Source: Methylobacterium mesophilicum SR1.6/6 (GTDB taxonomy: Bacteria; Pseudomonadota; Alphaproteobacteria; Rhizobiales; Beijerinckiaceae). From it: 64,000 bases of DNA. The stretch lies in assembly GCF_000364445.2 (NCBI RefSeq), contig NZ_CP043538.1, forward strand, positions 5,785,447 to 5,849,446. The letters run 5' to 3'. Shown here piece after piece: positions 39,944 through 48,392 of this stretch; position 1 is the first letter of the stretch, and every line of letters starts with the position of its first letter. Position numbers and translations under genes: made by a program. The notes below the pieces were generated by a model, which did not search any database, was not told where the DNA came from, and saw only the letters and a list, made by a program, of their open reading frames with translations.

Positions 39944-41186
39944 AGGTCTCGCGGGCGCCCTCCAGCGCCCGCTCCAGCAATTCGGCCCGTACGTGGCTCC
40001 CCATTGGGCAGCCGCGCGCCAGCCAGTCTTTCCGGGCCGCCGCCAGGCCGCGGCCGATCGCGGGTCCGGGCGCGACGCCGGCGGCGACCAGATCCGCGCC
40101 GGCCAGCGGAAAGACCGGCGCACCGCCCTCCCCGCCCAGATCCGCGAGTGCCCGGCACCCTTCGTCCGTGACCGTGGGCCGCGGCTCGCCCGACAGGATC
40201 AGCAGCGTTTCCCGCAGGAGCGCGTCCCCGTGCTCGGCCGCCAGGCTCCGCGCGTCGGTGCCTCGGATCTCTACGCGGCCGTGCAGGGATGCCAGGGCCT
40301 GCGCGTAGCCGATCAGCCGCCCGTGCTCCTGTTTCGAGAGGCGCAGTCGCTCCCGCAGGCGGTCCGCGTCCGGGGGACTTCCGACGGCGAGGGCCGCGAG
40401 CCGCATCACGGGTGACAGCGACGCCGCGGCGGCCCGCTCCAGCCGGCCGTGTTCGCCGACGCCCCCCGTAATCCGCTGGAGCAGCCCGGTCGCGCCCAGC
40501 GTCGCGACCATGGCCGGACCGCCCTCGGCGGCCAGGAGCTTCAAAAACTCCGCCCGCACCCGTTCCCGCGACAGGCGGTCCAGGGCATCCCGCGCCGCCA
40601 CGCAGGCGGCGAGCGCCGCGGCATCCGGCGCCCCGGTCCCGAAGCGCGCGTGGAAGCGGAAGAACCGGAGGATCCGCAGTGCGTCCTCGCGGATGCGCGT
40701 GGCCGGGTCGCCAATGAAGCGGACGCGCCCCGCTTCCAGGTCGACGAGGCCGCCGACCGTATCGTGCAGGACGCCGTCGGCCCCGAGCGACAGCGCGTTG
40801 ACGGTGAAGTCGCGCCGCTCGGCGTCCCGGGCGAAATCGCTGCCGAACCGCACGACCGCATGGCGGCCGTCCGTCTCGACATCCTCGCGCAGGGTCGTGA
40901 CCTCGATCGGCCCGTCCTCGGTCACCAGGGTGACGGTGCCGTGCTCGATGCCGGTCGGCACCGCCTTCAGACGAGGCGTCCGACCGGCTTGCGCCATCAC
41001 CGCGTCGGGCAGCAGCGTGGTCGCCAGATCGATATCGGCGGACGGCGTTCCGAGCAGCGCGTCGCGCACGCAGCCTCCGACGAGGCGGGTCTCGGCGCCG
41101 GGAAGGGCGAGGGCGGCGAGCGCCCGCCGCACGCCGGGACGCTCCAGAAGGGCCGACAGACCTGCGCGGGCGAGGGAACGCCTCAC
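39942..41186 (-). CDS. cca: CCA tRNA nucleotidyltransferase
   Basis: This is a 414-residue class II nucleotidyltransferase that adds or repairs the 3' CCA of tRNA. The head domain has RLVGGCVRDALLG and the metal-binding DIDLA. Then come RRDFTVNALSL, GRVRFIGDPATRIREDALRILRFFRFHARF (in part), and a C-terminal helical body. It begins with GTG at 41186, overlapping the stop of the small membrane-protein gene (GTGA). It is part of a four-gene minus-strand cluster with DUF6111, Nudix and DUF1285 genes that is conserved in related bacteria. The alternative poly(A) polymerase role is unlikely. Confidence 0.92.
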   Translation of the reverse strand: MRRSLARAGLSALLERPGVRRALAALALPGAETRLVGGCVRDALLGTPSADIDLATTLLPDAVMAQAGRTPRLKAVPTGIEHGTVTLVTEDGPIEVTTLREDVETDGRHAVVRFGSDFARDAERRDFTVNALSLGADGVLHDTVGGLVDLEAGRVRFIGDPATRIREDALRILRFFRFHARFGTGAPDAAALAACVAARDALDRLSRERVRAEFLKLLAAEGGPAMVATLGATGLLQRITGGVGEHGRLERAAAASLSPVMRLAALAVGSPPDADRLRERLRLSKQEHGRLIGYAQALASLHGRVEIRGTDARSLAAEHGDALLRETLLILSGEPRPTVTDEGCRALADLGGEGGAPVFPLAGADLVAAGVAPGPAIGRGLAAARKDWLARGCPMGSHVRAELLERALEGARET

Positions 41187-41440
41187 CGGAAGCCTCCCGG
41201 AACCAGACGGCCATTCTCCATGTGGGTTGGGACGTAGCCGCCGGCCCGGCGCTCCGAGAACAGGCCCTCGTAGACGAGCGTGCCGATGACCACCGCCAAG
41301 CCGGCGAGGACGAGCCGCCAGAGATGGGCATCCCAGTGGACGCGCCGCAGCGGATTTCGGCCGACAAGCACGAGGTAGACCACGAACAGGGCGAAGGGGA
41401 TGAGGAAGAGGCCGAACTCTTCGAGGACGCGACGCAGCAT
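41183..41440 (-). CDS. Small membrane protein, DUF6111-like
   Basis: This 85-residue protein has two hydrophobic segments (~9-27 and ~43-60) separated by a basic loop, and a polar C-terminus with the notable end YVPTHMENGRLVPGGFR. This resembles the alphaproteobacterial DUF6111 family, which is uncharacterised. It sits between the Nudix gene and cca, overlapping cca by four bases, so it is translationally coupled to it. The conserved tail and context suggest a real membrane protein; the function is unknown. Confidence 0.75.
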   Translation of the reverse strand: MLRRVLEEFGLFLIPFALFVVYLVLVGRNPLRRVHWDAHLWRLVLAGLAVVIGTLVYEGLFSERRAGGYVPTHMENGRLVPGGFR

Positions 41441-41453
41441 GGCCCTTCGTAGC

Positions 41454-42125
41454 CTATCCCGCCGAGCGGCGGACCGCGCCGGGTTCCGGTTCCGGGTAGA
41501 GCCTCTCCCGGAGGTTGTTGAGGATCCCGGCGGTCACGCCCCAGATCAGCCGCTCGCCGAACGTCAGGGCATAGAAATACCGGGTCCGGCCCTGCCACGA
41601 CCGGGAGCGCAGGCGATAGCGGTCCCGGTCCATCAGCACCGCAAGCGGCACCTCGAAAACCTCCGCCACCTCCGTCGGGTTCGGCCGGAAGGTCGCGTCC
41701 GGAGCAACGAGGCCGATCACCGGCGTCACCAGGAAGCCGGTGCCCGACAGGTACGGGTCGAGATAGCCCAGGAGGCGCACTGCGGCTGGCGGCAGGCCGA
41801 TCTCTTCGTGAGCCTCCCGCAGGGCTGCATGGGCGGGACCCGGATCGGACGGGTCGATCTTGCCGCCGGGCAGCGCGACCTGCCCGGAATGGTCGCGCAG
41901 ATTGGCGGCGCGCTCCGTCAGGATCAGGCTCGGGCCGCCCGCGCGCAGGATCACGGGCGCGAGGACGGCGGCGCGCCGATGCGGCGGCGGCGGGATCACG
42001 GCCGAGCCGTCCGGATCGAGGCTGTGGTCGCCGCGGGGATTCGATGTCGGATCGTCCGGTCCCGGCGGATCCGAAGACAGGCCGGAGGCCGCCCGGGCGA
42101 GGAAATCGGCGAGCGGGTCGCTCAC
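41454..42125 (-). CDS. Nudix hydrolase, CoA pyrophosphatase type
   Basis: This is a 223-residue Nudix protein. The Nudix box GGKIDPSDPGPAHAALREAHEEIGL contains the G-x5-E-x7-RE-x2-EE-x-G pattern with REAHEE catalytic glutamates; the first Glu position is Asp/Ser-rich as in CoA pyrophosphatases. Upstream, the LTERAANLRDHSGQVALPGG segment matches the NuCoA signature of coenzyme A diphosphatases. The first ~45 residues are a Pro/Asp-rich linker. It starts at GTG 42125, overlapping the DUF1285 stop by four bases. It probably hydrolyses CoA or oxidised CoA; other nucleotide diphosphate substrates are possible. Confidence 0.87.
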   Translation of the reverse strand: MSDPLADFLARAASGLSSDPPGPDDPTSNPRGDHSLDPDGSAVIPPPPHRRAAVLAPVILRAGGPSLILTERAANLRDHSGQVALPGGKIDPSDPGPAHAALREAHEEIGLPPAAVRLLGYLDPYLSGTGFLVTPVIGLVAPDATFRPNPTEVAEVFEVPLAVLMDRDRYRLRSRSWQGRTRYFYALTFGERLIWGVTAGILNNLRERLYPEPEPGAVRRSAG

Positions 42126-42706
42126 GCGGCTGCGGCCGGCGCGATGGTATGGAAGACGCCGCCGGCCCACAGGCCCAGACAGGTCTGCCCGTCGACGCTG
42201 CGCTCCTCGGCGAGATCCACGAGATCGTAGGTGAGGGCCCGGGTCACCAGGGCCCAGAGGTTGCGGCGCACGTGGAGATATGGCTTCAGCGCGCCGTCCG
42301 AGGCCTCCTCGAAGCGCAGGGTGTGCTCGGCGTCGACGCTGACGAGGTCGTCCACGTTCGTGCGGAACGACATGCGCCGGTCCGGACCGGTCCCGTCCAC
42401 CGCCATCTCCACCGCCACGAAGGCCGCGTCCTCGACGGTGATCCCGACGCTCTCCACCGGGGTGACCAGCACCGTGCGCCCGTCCGGCTCGCGCCGCAGG
42501 ATGGTGGCGAACAGCTTGACCAGCTTGTCCCGGCGAATCGGCGAGCCGTTGTGGTGCCAAGTCCCATCGGACGCGATCCGGATGTCGATCTCTCCGCAAT
42601 AGGGCGGGTTCCAGCGCTCGACCGGTGGCGAACCCCGCTTTGGTAGGTCGCCCAGGGCCGCGCTCAGGCGGCTCAAGGTCGGATCGGGGGCGATGTCCTC
42701 GTTCAT
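42122..42706 (-). CDS. DUF1285-family protein
   Basis: This 194-residue soluble protein has the DUF1285 pattern: PPVERWNPPYCGEIDIRI, then SDGTWHHNGSPIRRDKLVKLFATILRREPDG, in part, with EVGITVEDAAF-like and HTLRFEEASDG-like segments and a final YDLVDLAEE. The family is uncharacterised and found next to Nudix and cca genes in alphaproteobacteria, as here. ATG 42706 is favoured; an in-frame upstream start at 42742 lacks support. It is the first gene of the four-gene cluster and coupled to the Nudix gene by a GTGA overlap. Confidence 0.83.
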   Translation of the reverse strand: MNEDIAPDPTLSRLSAALGDLPKRGSPPVERWNPPYCGEIDIRIASDGTWHHNGSPIRRDKLVKLFATILRREPDGRTVLVTPVESVGITVEDAAFVAVEMAVDGTGPDRRMSFRTNVDDLVSVDAEHTLRFEEASDGALKPYLHVRRNLWALVTRALTYDLVDLAEERSVDGQTCLGLWAGGVFHTIAPAAAA

Positions 42707-42797
42707 GAGCCTGTAGATAGCACCAGGCGCGCCGGCAGCCATGGCTGCCCGACCGGTTCCGCCGGCACGCCCGCGTCGACACTGTCGCCTCGACCGG

Positions 42798-44015
42798 TCA
42801 GGCCGGCCCGGCGCCCTGGGTGTTCACCGTCAGGGCGTAGAGCGACTGGCTCGCCGCCATGAACAGACGGTTCCGCTTCGGGCCGCCGAAGGTGATGTTG
42901 CCGCAAACCTCGGGCAGGCGGATCCGCCCGATCAGCTTACCCTGCGGCGACCAGACCGTGACGCCGTTGTAGCCGACCGCCCTCCCTGCGTTGCTCGATG
43001 CCCAGAGATTGCCGTCGACGTCGGCCCGCAGGCCGTCGGGTCCGCACTTGATCCCGTCGACGACGCAATCCGCGAACAGACGCGTGTTCGACAGAGCAGC
43101 GCCGCTTCCGACATCGAAGGCGTAGATCTCGCCCTTGCCGCCTGGACCTGTATCGCCAGGTCCCTTGCCGGTGGAGCAAACGTAGAGGATGCGGTGATCC
43201 GGCGAGAAGCACAGGCCGTTCGGGTCCGGAACCTGATCGTCGGCGAGCACGCGGTCGATCCGGCCGGACGGGTCGACTCGGTAGACCGCGTTGGACAGCG
43301 TCCGACGCTTCAGGACGGTACCGGCCGGCTTCCCCAGCCGCGGGTTCAGATGGCCCTGCGGGTTCGAGGGGCCGCCCGCCTCGTCCGGCAGGCCCTCGTA
43401 GAGCTGACCACCGTAGGGCGGATCGGTGAACCAGTACGACCCGTCCGCGTGCTGGACCACATCGTTAGGGGAATTGAGCGGCTTGCCCTCGAAACTGTCA
43501 GCCAGCACCGTCGCCGACCCGTCGAGTTCGTAGCGCACCACGCGGCGCGTGGCGTGCTCGCAGGAGAGCTGGCGGCCCTGCCGGTCGAAGCTGTTGCCGT
43601 TGGAGTTGTTGCTGGGCGCGCGGAAGACCGAGACGTGCCCGTCATCCTCCAGCCAGCGCAATTGGCGATTGTTGGGGATGTCGCTCCAGACCAGAAAGCG
43701 GCCGACGCTGTTCCAGGCGGGCCCCTCGGCCCAGAGGGCCCCGGTCCAGAGGCGGCGGATGGCGCTGTTCGGAACCACGTAGGGCGCGAAGGCCGGGTCC
43801 ACCGTAATCACGTCGGGATCGGTGAAGTAGGTGGCCGGGGCCGCGCCGGGTCGGAAGTCGCGCGGTGGTGACGTGACCGTGCTGGGCGGCTCCGGCTGCG
43901 CCGCGCCGGATCCCGCGCTCGCCAGCACGGCGCTGGCTCCGGCCAGGACGGTGCGACGGGACGGTGTGAGGCTGCCGTTGGCGGATCCCGGCATCTTCGG
44001 TTCCCTCAGTCTCAT
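42798..44015 (-). CDS. SMP-30/gluconolactonase-like protein, exported
   Basis: This is a 405-residue beta-propeller protein with a Tat-type signal (SRRTVLAGASAVLASAGSGAA, around residues 19-39). The propeller has the SMP-30/gluconolaconase/LRE landmarks: GALWAEGPAWNS, SDIPNNRQLRW, SPNDVVQHADGSYWFTDPPYG (in part), DPNGLCFSPDHRILYV, and DGLRADVDGNLWASS. The Glu, Asn and Asp metal ligands expected for a lactonase are present in these motifs. It likely hydrolyses a sugar lactone in the periplasm; the true substrate is unknown. The G-rich ribosome site is ~14 bases upstream. Confidence 0.88.
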   Translation of the reverse strand: MRLREPKMPGSANGSLTPSRRTVLAGASAVLASAGSGAAQPEPPSTVTSPPRDFRPGAAPATYFTDPDVITVDPAFAPYVVPNSAIRRLWTGALWAEGPAWNSVGRFLVWSDIPNNRQLRWLEDDGHVSVFRAPSNNSNGNSFDRQGRQLSCEHATRRVVRYELDGSATVLADSFEGKPLNSPNDVVQHADGSYWFTDPPYGGQLYEGLPDEAGGPSNPQGHLNPRLGKPAGTVLKRRTLSNAVYRVDPSGRIDRVLADDQVPDPNGLCFSPDHRILYVCSTGKGPGDTGPGGKGEIYAFDVGSGAALSNTRLFADCVVDGIKCGPDGLRADVDGNLWASSNAGRAVGYNGVTVWSPQGKLIGRIRLPEVCGNITFGGPKRNRLFMAASQSLYALTVNTQGAGPA

Positions 44016-44087
44016 CGATGAACCCCCTCCCAGTGGACACGGTCGCCTCTATCCGGGGAGCCTTGCGCCGGCGTGAGGGCGGCGCGA

Positions 44088-44513
44088 TCAGCCGGGGCGT
44101 CGCCGCAGGATCTTCCAGACGCCGTCCGCCGAGGCCAGCAGGCGTGTGCCCTCCCGGACGTCGCCGCGCATGAAGACCAGGGAGCCGGTCCGCTTCACCA
44201 CCTGCGGGCGAATCTCGATCCAGTCGCCCAGCCGACCGACGTCGATGAACTTCATCTCAAGTTGGATGGTCACGCAATTCGCGCCGTCCGCGGCCCGCAT
44301 GGCGGTCTCCCCGAGGGCGCGGTCGGCGAAACTCATGAGCATGCCGCCGTGGACGACACCGATCAGGTTGGCGTGCTTCTGGTCGGCCTGGAACGCGTAG
44401 GCGCCGTCCGCGGCGCGCAGGTGCAGCGGGCCGACATGGGCGATGAAGCCCTTGTCCTCTACCGGGGACCAGCCCTCGGAGGCGGGATCGAAGCTGCTCG
44501 TATCGATGGTCAT
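44088..44513 (-). CDS. PaaI-family hotdog thioesterase
   Basis: This is a 141-residue single hotdog-fold domain. The helix-start motif HANLIGVVHGGMLMSFADRALG matches the PaaI/YbgC-like acyl-CoA thioesterases (HGG plus Asp in the following helix), and VTIQLEMKFID forms the central strand. It probably hydrolyses acyl- or aryl-CoA thioesters. It is followed on the same strand by the SMP-30 gene after a ~70-base gap and preceded by hrpB 45 bases upstream, so a shared transcript is possible without an obvious shared pathway. Confidence 0.85.
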   Translation of the reverse strand: MTIDTSSFDPASEGWSPVEDKGFIAHVGPLHLRAADGAYAFQADQKHANLIGVVHGGMLMSFADRALGETAMRAADGANCVTIQLEMKFIDVGRLGDWIEIRPQVVKRTGSLVFMRGDVREGTRLLASADGVWKILRRRPG

Positions 44514-44558
44514 AAGTCCCGTCCGTGATGTCGAAACTGGAGGATGTGCCGTGACCGG

Positions 44559-47021
44559 TCAGGTGCCCCGCGGCTTCGCCCGGCGTGTGGGCGCCTCGCT
44601 GAGCGGATCCTCCGGCCAGGGGTGGCGGGGATAGCGCCCGCGCATCTCCGCCCGCACCGCCGCCCAGGAGCCGCGCCAGAAGCCCGGCAGATCTCGGGTG
44701 ATCTGGATCGGGCGCTGCGCGGGCGACAGCAGATGCAGCACGAGCGGCCGTCCGCCGGCCTGCGGGTGACGGTCGAGGCCGAAGAGCTCCTGCACCCGCA
44801 CGGCAAGCACCGGTTCCTCGGCGCCATAATCCACCGGGACGCGCGAGCCGGTCGGCACTTCGACATGGGTCGGCGCCGCGGCGTCGAGCCGGCCGCGGAG
44901 CTGCCAGGGCAAGAGCCCCTGCAGGGCGCCCGCGAGGTCGTCGGCCGTGATCGTCGACAGGGTGGTTCGTCCGTCGAGCGCCGGTGCGAGCCAGTCCGAA
45001 GCGGTGGCGGCGAGCGTCTGGTCGGAGAGGTCGGGCCAATCGGCTCCCTCGGCCGCGTGCAGGAACCGCACCCGGGCGCGCCATTGCGACAGGGCGGGCG
45101 TCCAGGGAAGGCGGTCGAGGCCGAGAGCCGCGATGCCGGAGGCCAGGATCGCGGCGCTTTCCGGTGTGGCCGGCACCGGTAGGGGACGCGCGCCGAGGTT
45201 GATGTTGCCGAGGCGACGGACGGCGCGTGCCCTCAGGGCGGCGACCTGCGGGTCGAAGATGATCTCCGTGCGCGCCGTGATCCGGTCGGCGAACAGCCGC
45301 TCGATCGCGTCCGCCTCGATCGCCGCCGCTGCGAGGATCCGGGCATTGCCGGCCGCTCCGGCGAGATCGGCGACCACCAGGAACGTCTCCCGCGCGAGGG
45401 GGCTCGCCGGGTCGATCCGGCCGGCCCGGCCGCTCGCCATGACGTACTCGCCGTCCCGGCCCCGGGAGCGGGCGACGCGATCCGGATAGGCGAGCGCCAG
45501 GAGCGGTCCAGCCGCCGCCGGCGCGGCCGGCTCGGCCTGCCGGCCTCCGCCCGCGCTGCGCGCCCAGCTTTCGGCCAACCGGCGCATGTCCCCGGCCCGA
45601 CCGCCCCTCTCGCGGCGAAACCGCTCCAGACGCGCGTCGAGGTCGACGCCGTCGCCGCCGAGCCCGCGCTCGACAAGGACCGCCGCGAGGTCGGCGGCGG
45701 CTTGAGCCTGGCCCTGTCCGGCCGCCGCCGTCACCATGCGGGCCAGACGCGGCGGCAGCGGCAGGGCCCGGAGCCGCGCGCCGATCTCCGTCAGGCGGCC
45801 GTCCGCGTCGAGCGCCCCGAGGTCGGCCAGCAGGGTGCGGGCCTCGGCCAGAGCCGGCGCTGGCGGAGGATCGAGGAACGCGAGGCTCCGCGGGTCGGCT
45901 ACGCCCCAGGCGGCGCAGTCGAGGAGCAGCCCGGCGAGGTCCGCCGACAGGATCTCGGGCCGCGTGAACGGTTCGAGGGCGTTGGTTCCGGCCTCGGACC
46001 AGAGCCGCCAGCACAGGCCCGGCTCGGTGCGCCCGGCGCGGCCGCGGCGCTGATCCACGGAGGCGCGGGATGCGCGCGCGGTCACGAGCCGGGTCAGGCC
46101 GAGGTCGGGCTCGTAGACCGGCACCCGCGCGAGCCCGGAATCGATGACGATCCGCACGCCCTCGATGGTCAGCGAGGTCTCTGCGATGCTGGTGGCGAGC
46201 ACGACCTTGCGGGTCCCGGCGGGCGCCGGGGCGACGGCGCGATCCTGCTCGGCGGGCGTGAGCGCGCCGTAGAGCGGCGCGAGCTGCACCGCCGGCTCGA
46301 CGCGCTCGGCCAGGCGTTCGACGGTCCTGCGGATCTCCGCCTGCCCGGGCAGGAAGACCAGGATCGAGCCCGGATCCGACCGGAGGGCGCGGAGCGTGAC
46401 CTCGGCGACCGAGTCCTCGATCCGCCGGTTGGGGTCGCGCTCCACGTAGCGCGTCTCCACCGGGAATGCCCGGCCCTCGGAGGCCACCACCGGGGCATCG
46501 CCCAGGATCCGCGACACGCGGGCGCCGTCGAGGGTCGCCGACATGACCAGGATCCGCAGGTCCTCGCGCAGGCCTCCCTGCGCGTCGAGCGCCAGGGCGA
46601 GGCCGAGATCGGCGTCGAGGGAGCGCTCGTGGAATTCGTCGAACAGGACCGCCCCGATGCCGGCGAGTTCCGGATCGTCGAGGATCATCCGGGTGAAGAC
46701 GCCCTCGGTGACGACCTCGATCCGGGTACGGGCGGAAATCTTCGAGCCGAGCCGCACGCGCAGGCCGACCGTGCCGCCCACCGCCTCGCCCAGCGTCTGC
46801 GCCATGCGGGACGCGGCCGCCCGGGCGGCGAGCCGTCGCGGCTCCAGCAGGATGATCTTGCGCCCGTCGAGCCAGGGCGCCTCCAGCAGGTCGAGGGGCA
46901 CCCGCGTCGTCTTTCCGGCGCCCGGCGGCGCCACCAGGACGGCCGCGTTCCGCCCTGCGAGCGCGCGATGCAGATCGGGGAGCGCCGCCTCGATCGGCAG
47001 CGCGGTTGTGGGGCCGGCCAT
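44559..47021 (-). CDS. hrpB: ATP-dependent helicase HrpB
   Basis: This is an 820-residue DExH-box (DEAH/RHA) helicase of the HrpB type. Walker A is APPGAGKTT (~32-40), motif II is DEFHERSLD, motif III is SATLD, and the helicase C-terminal domain has TSIAETSLTIEGVRIVIDSG and DQRRGRAGRTEPG (motif VI). An HA2-like region and the HrpB-specific C-terminal domain (around LPWQLRGRLDAAAP) follow. ATG 47021 gives the usual family length (~810-820); the open frame extends to 47162 without support. The family role is likely RNA-related but undefined. Confidence 0.92.
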   Translation of the reverse strand: MAGPTTALPIEAALPDLHRALAGRNAAVLVAPPGAGKTTRVPLDLLEAPWLDGRKIILLEPRRLAARAAASRMAQTLGEAVGGTVGLRVRLGSKISARTRIEVVTEGVFTRMILDDPELAGIGAVLFDEFHERSLDADLGLALALDAQGGLREDLRILVMSATLDGARVSRILGDAPVVASEGRAFPVETRYVERDPNRRIEDSVAEVTLRALRSDPGSILVFLPGQAEIRRTVERLAERVEPAVQLAPLYGALTPAEQDRAVAPAPAGTRKVVLATSIAETSLTIEGVRIVIDSGLARVPVYEPDLGLTRLVTARASRASVDQRRGRAGRTEPGLCWRLWSEAGTNALEPFTRPEILSADLAGLLLDCAAWGVADPRSLAFLDPPPAPALAEARTLLADLGALDADGRLTEIGARLRALPLPPRLARMVTAAAGQGQAQAAADLAAVLVERGLGGDGVDLDARLERFRRERGGRAGDMRRLAESWARSAGGGRQAEPAAPAAAGPLLALAYPDRVARSRGRDGEYVMASGRAGRIDPASPLARETFLVVADLAGAAGNARILAAAAIEADAIERLFADRITARTEIIFDPQVAALRARAVRRLGNINLGARPLPVPATPESAAILASGIAALGLDRLPWTPALSQWRARVRFLHAAEGADWPDLSDQTLAATASDWLAPALDGRTTLSTITADDLAGALQGLLPWQLRGRLDAAAPTHVEVPTGSRVPVDYGAEEPVLAVRVQELFGLDRHPQAGGRPLVLHLLSPAQRPIQITRDLPGFWRGSWAAVRAEMRGRYPRHPWPEDPLSEAPTRRAKPRGT

Positions 47022-47182
47022 CGCGGCCGCTGATGGCGCGGCGCGGCGCCGAGCGCAACCGTCCCGGCCGCCGTGTGACGCCGTGCGGGAAACGATACCG
47101 GTCGATCGGCCCGCCCCCTGGCCGACGCCGCGTGCCGACGCGATGGTACGTCGTGGATACAAAAGACAACCGAGAGGACCCT

Positions 47183-47812
47183 ATGCGACATCCTTGCCGC
47201 GTGCTCGCCGTCGCGCTGGCCGCCCTGCCCCTCGCGCTCAGCGCGGCCCGGGCACAGGATCGGCTGCCGACCATCCCGCCGCAGGATTACACGCCGGAGC
47301 AGAAGCAGGCGGCCGAGGCGTTCCAGCAGGCGCGCGGGAAGCCGCCCTTCGGACCCTTCGAGCCGCTGATGCACTCGCCCGAGGTGATGAGCCTCGCCCG
47401 GTCCATGGGGGACTACCTCCGCTACAAGCCGAAGATCGGCACCACCCTGTCGGAGCTGGTGATCCTGATGACGGCGCGGCGCTGGACCCAGGATTACGAG
47501 TGGTACGTCCACGCGCCGATCGCCGAGAAGGCCGGGATCGCACCCGCGATCGTGGCGGCGATCCACGACGGCCGCCGCCCGGCGGCGATGAGCGACGACG
47601 AGACGATCGTCTACGACTTCACGGCCGAGCTGCAGGATAACAAGCGCGTCTCGGACGCCACCTTCGCCCGGGCCGAGGCCCGGTTCGGCAAGGCAGGCGT
47701 CGTCGATCTGGCGGCCATCTCGGGCTACTACACCTTCCTGGCGATGGAGCTGAACGCAGCGCGCTATGCGATTCCGCAGGACGGCAAGCCGCTGCCGCGG
47801 ATGCCCGAATGA
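47183..47812 (+). CDS. Exported carboxymuconolactone decarboxylase-like protein
   Basis: This is a 209-residue protein with a Sec signal (VLAVALAALPLALSAARAQ, cleavage near residue 24) followed by an AhpD/CMD-like alpha-helical domain (TTLSELVILMTARRWTQDYEW, then PAIVAAIHDGRRP). The usual AhpD CxxC is absent, and Glu/His of the CMD type (ELVIL, YEWYVH) are present, so a decarboxylase-like or simply structural role is more likely than peroxidase recycling. ATG 47183 has AGAGG six bases upstream. It is divergent from hrpB. A short terminator-like hairpin follows at 47836. Confidence 0.82.
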   Translation: MRHPCRVLAVALAALPLALSAARAQDRLPTIPPQDYTPEQKQAAEAFQQARGKPPFGPFEPLMHSPEVMSLARSMGDYLRYKPKIGTTLSELVILMTARRWTQDYEWYVHAPIAEKAGIAPAIVAAIHDGRRPAAMSDDETIVYDFTAELQDNKRVSDATFARAEARFGKAGVVDLAAISGYYTFLAMELNAARYAIPQDGKPLPRMPE

Positions 47813-47818
47813 ACGGCC

Positions 47819-47859
47819 TTATCCACAGTGGTTAGACGGCGAAATCGCCGTTTTCCACA
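47819..47859 (+). promoter_or_regulatory. Two DnaA-box-like sites
   Basis: TTATCCACA at 47819-47827 is identical to the E. coli consensus DnaA box. TTTTCCACA at 47851-47859 differs by one base in the same orientation, 32 bases away. Two sites flanking a small hairpin could be a DnaA-controlled regulatory region; they are too few for an origin. Confidence 0.4.
47836..47854 (+). terminator. Small hairpin with T-run after the CMD gene
   Basis: A 6-bp stem ACGGCG/CGCCGT (47836-47841 / 47846-47851) with an AAAT loop is followed by a short TTT run, 24 bases after the stop of the carboxymuconolactone-decarboxylase-like gene. It is weak but well placed. Confidence 0.5.
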
Positions 47860-47962
47860 GGCTGGAATGGGGCCAGCCGGGACGATCGGGCACCCGTTGA
47901 CCGAACGTTAACCAATGTGGCTTGTTCTCTTTTCGTTCACGGGTGGAACGAAGGAGGCCCCG

Positions 47963-48211
47963 ATGCTGACCCAAGCCGCTGCCGCACGCGACGATCAGGC
48001 CTGCCCGGTTGAGGCCATCAGCGCCGCCTATCTCGGTTTCGCCGGCGGCGATGCCGGGATCGCGCTGCGTTGCGCCATCGCAGACGCCCTCTCGGACCTG
48101 ATGGAGGCGGAGCGGCGCACCCGCGAGCGCAGCCGTCTTATCTCCCGCGGCTATGTCCGGGAGATGCCCGACGCGGGGCTGGCGCTCCGAAGCGCGGCCC
48201 CGGCGTCATGA
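47963..48211 (+). CDS. Small hypothetical protein
   Basis: This is an 82-residue Ala/Arg-rich protein (MLTQAAAARDDQACPVEAIS..., ending RSAAPAS). It has a perfect AGGAGG ribosome site six bases before ATG 47963, which is the main reason to believe it is translated. It is mostly helical, with a charged MEAERRTRERSRL segment in its middle. No family is recognised and no signal peptide is visible. The upstream region holds a possible promoter and the DnaA-box-like sites. It stands alone and faces the Anbu gene. Confidence 0.6.
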   Translation: MLTQAAAARDDQACPVEAISAAYLGFAGGDAGIALRCAIADALSDLMEAERRTRERSRLISRGYVREMPDAGLALRSAAPAS

Positions 48212-48392
48212 CGCTGATGCCGCTTCAGGTGCGGCGCCTGGGGAGGACGGGCATTCGGGCCCGTGTATGCCCGAACCTGTGCGGGCAAGCGGATCCACCG
48301 TAGCCCGTTCATCGGTGGCGATACGCGGGCCTCCGTCCCAGGGAGGGCGCCCGCCCTGTAGCCCGTCGAGAGGCGATCGATCGGCGCCGGCT

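Noticed and set aside
44257..47274. 1005-codon open frame overlapping hrpB on the same strand in another frame
   Set aside because: The frame follows the high-GC shadow of hrpB; the sequence is Arg/Pro-rich with no recognisable domain, while hrpB has complete helicase motifs.
47819..47859. Possible replication origin because of DnaA-box-like sites
   Set aside because: Only two boxes, no AT-rich unwinding region and no hemE, dnaA, parAB or gid genes nearby. Reported only as possible DnaA binding sites.
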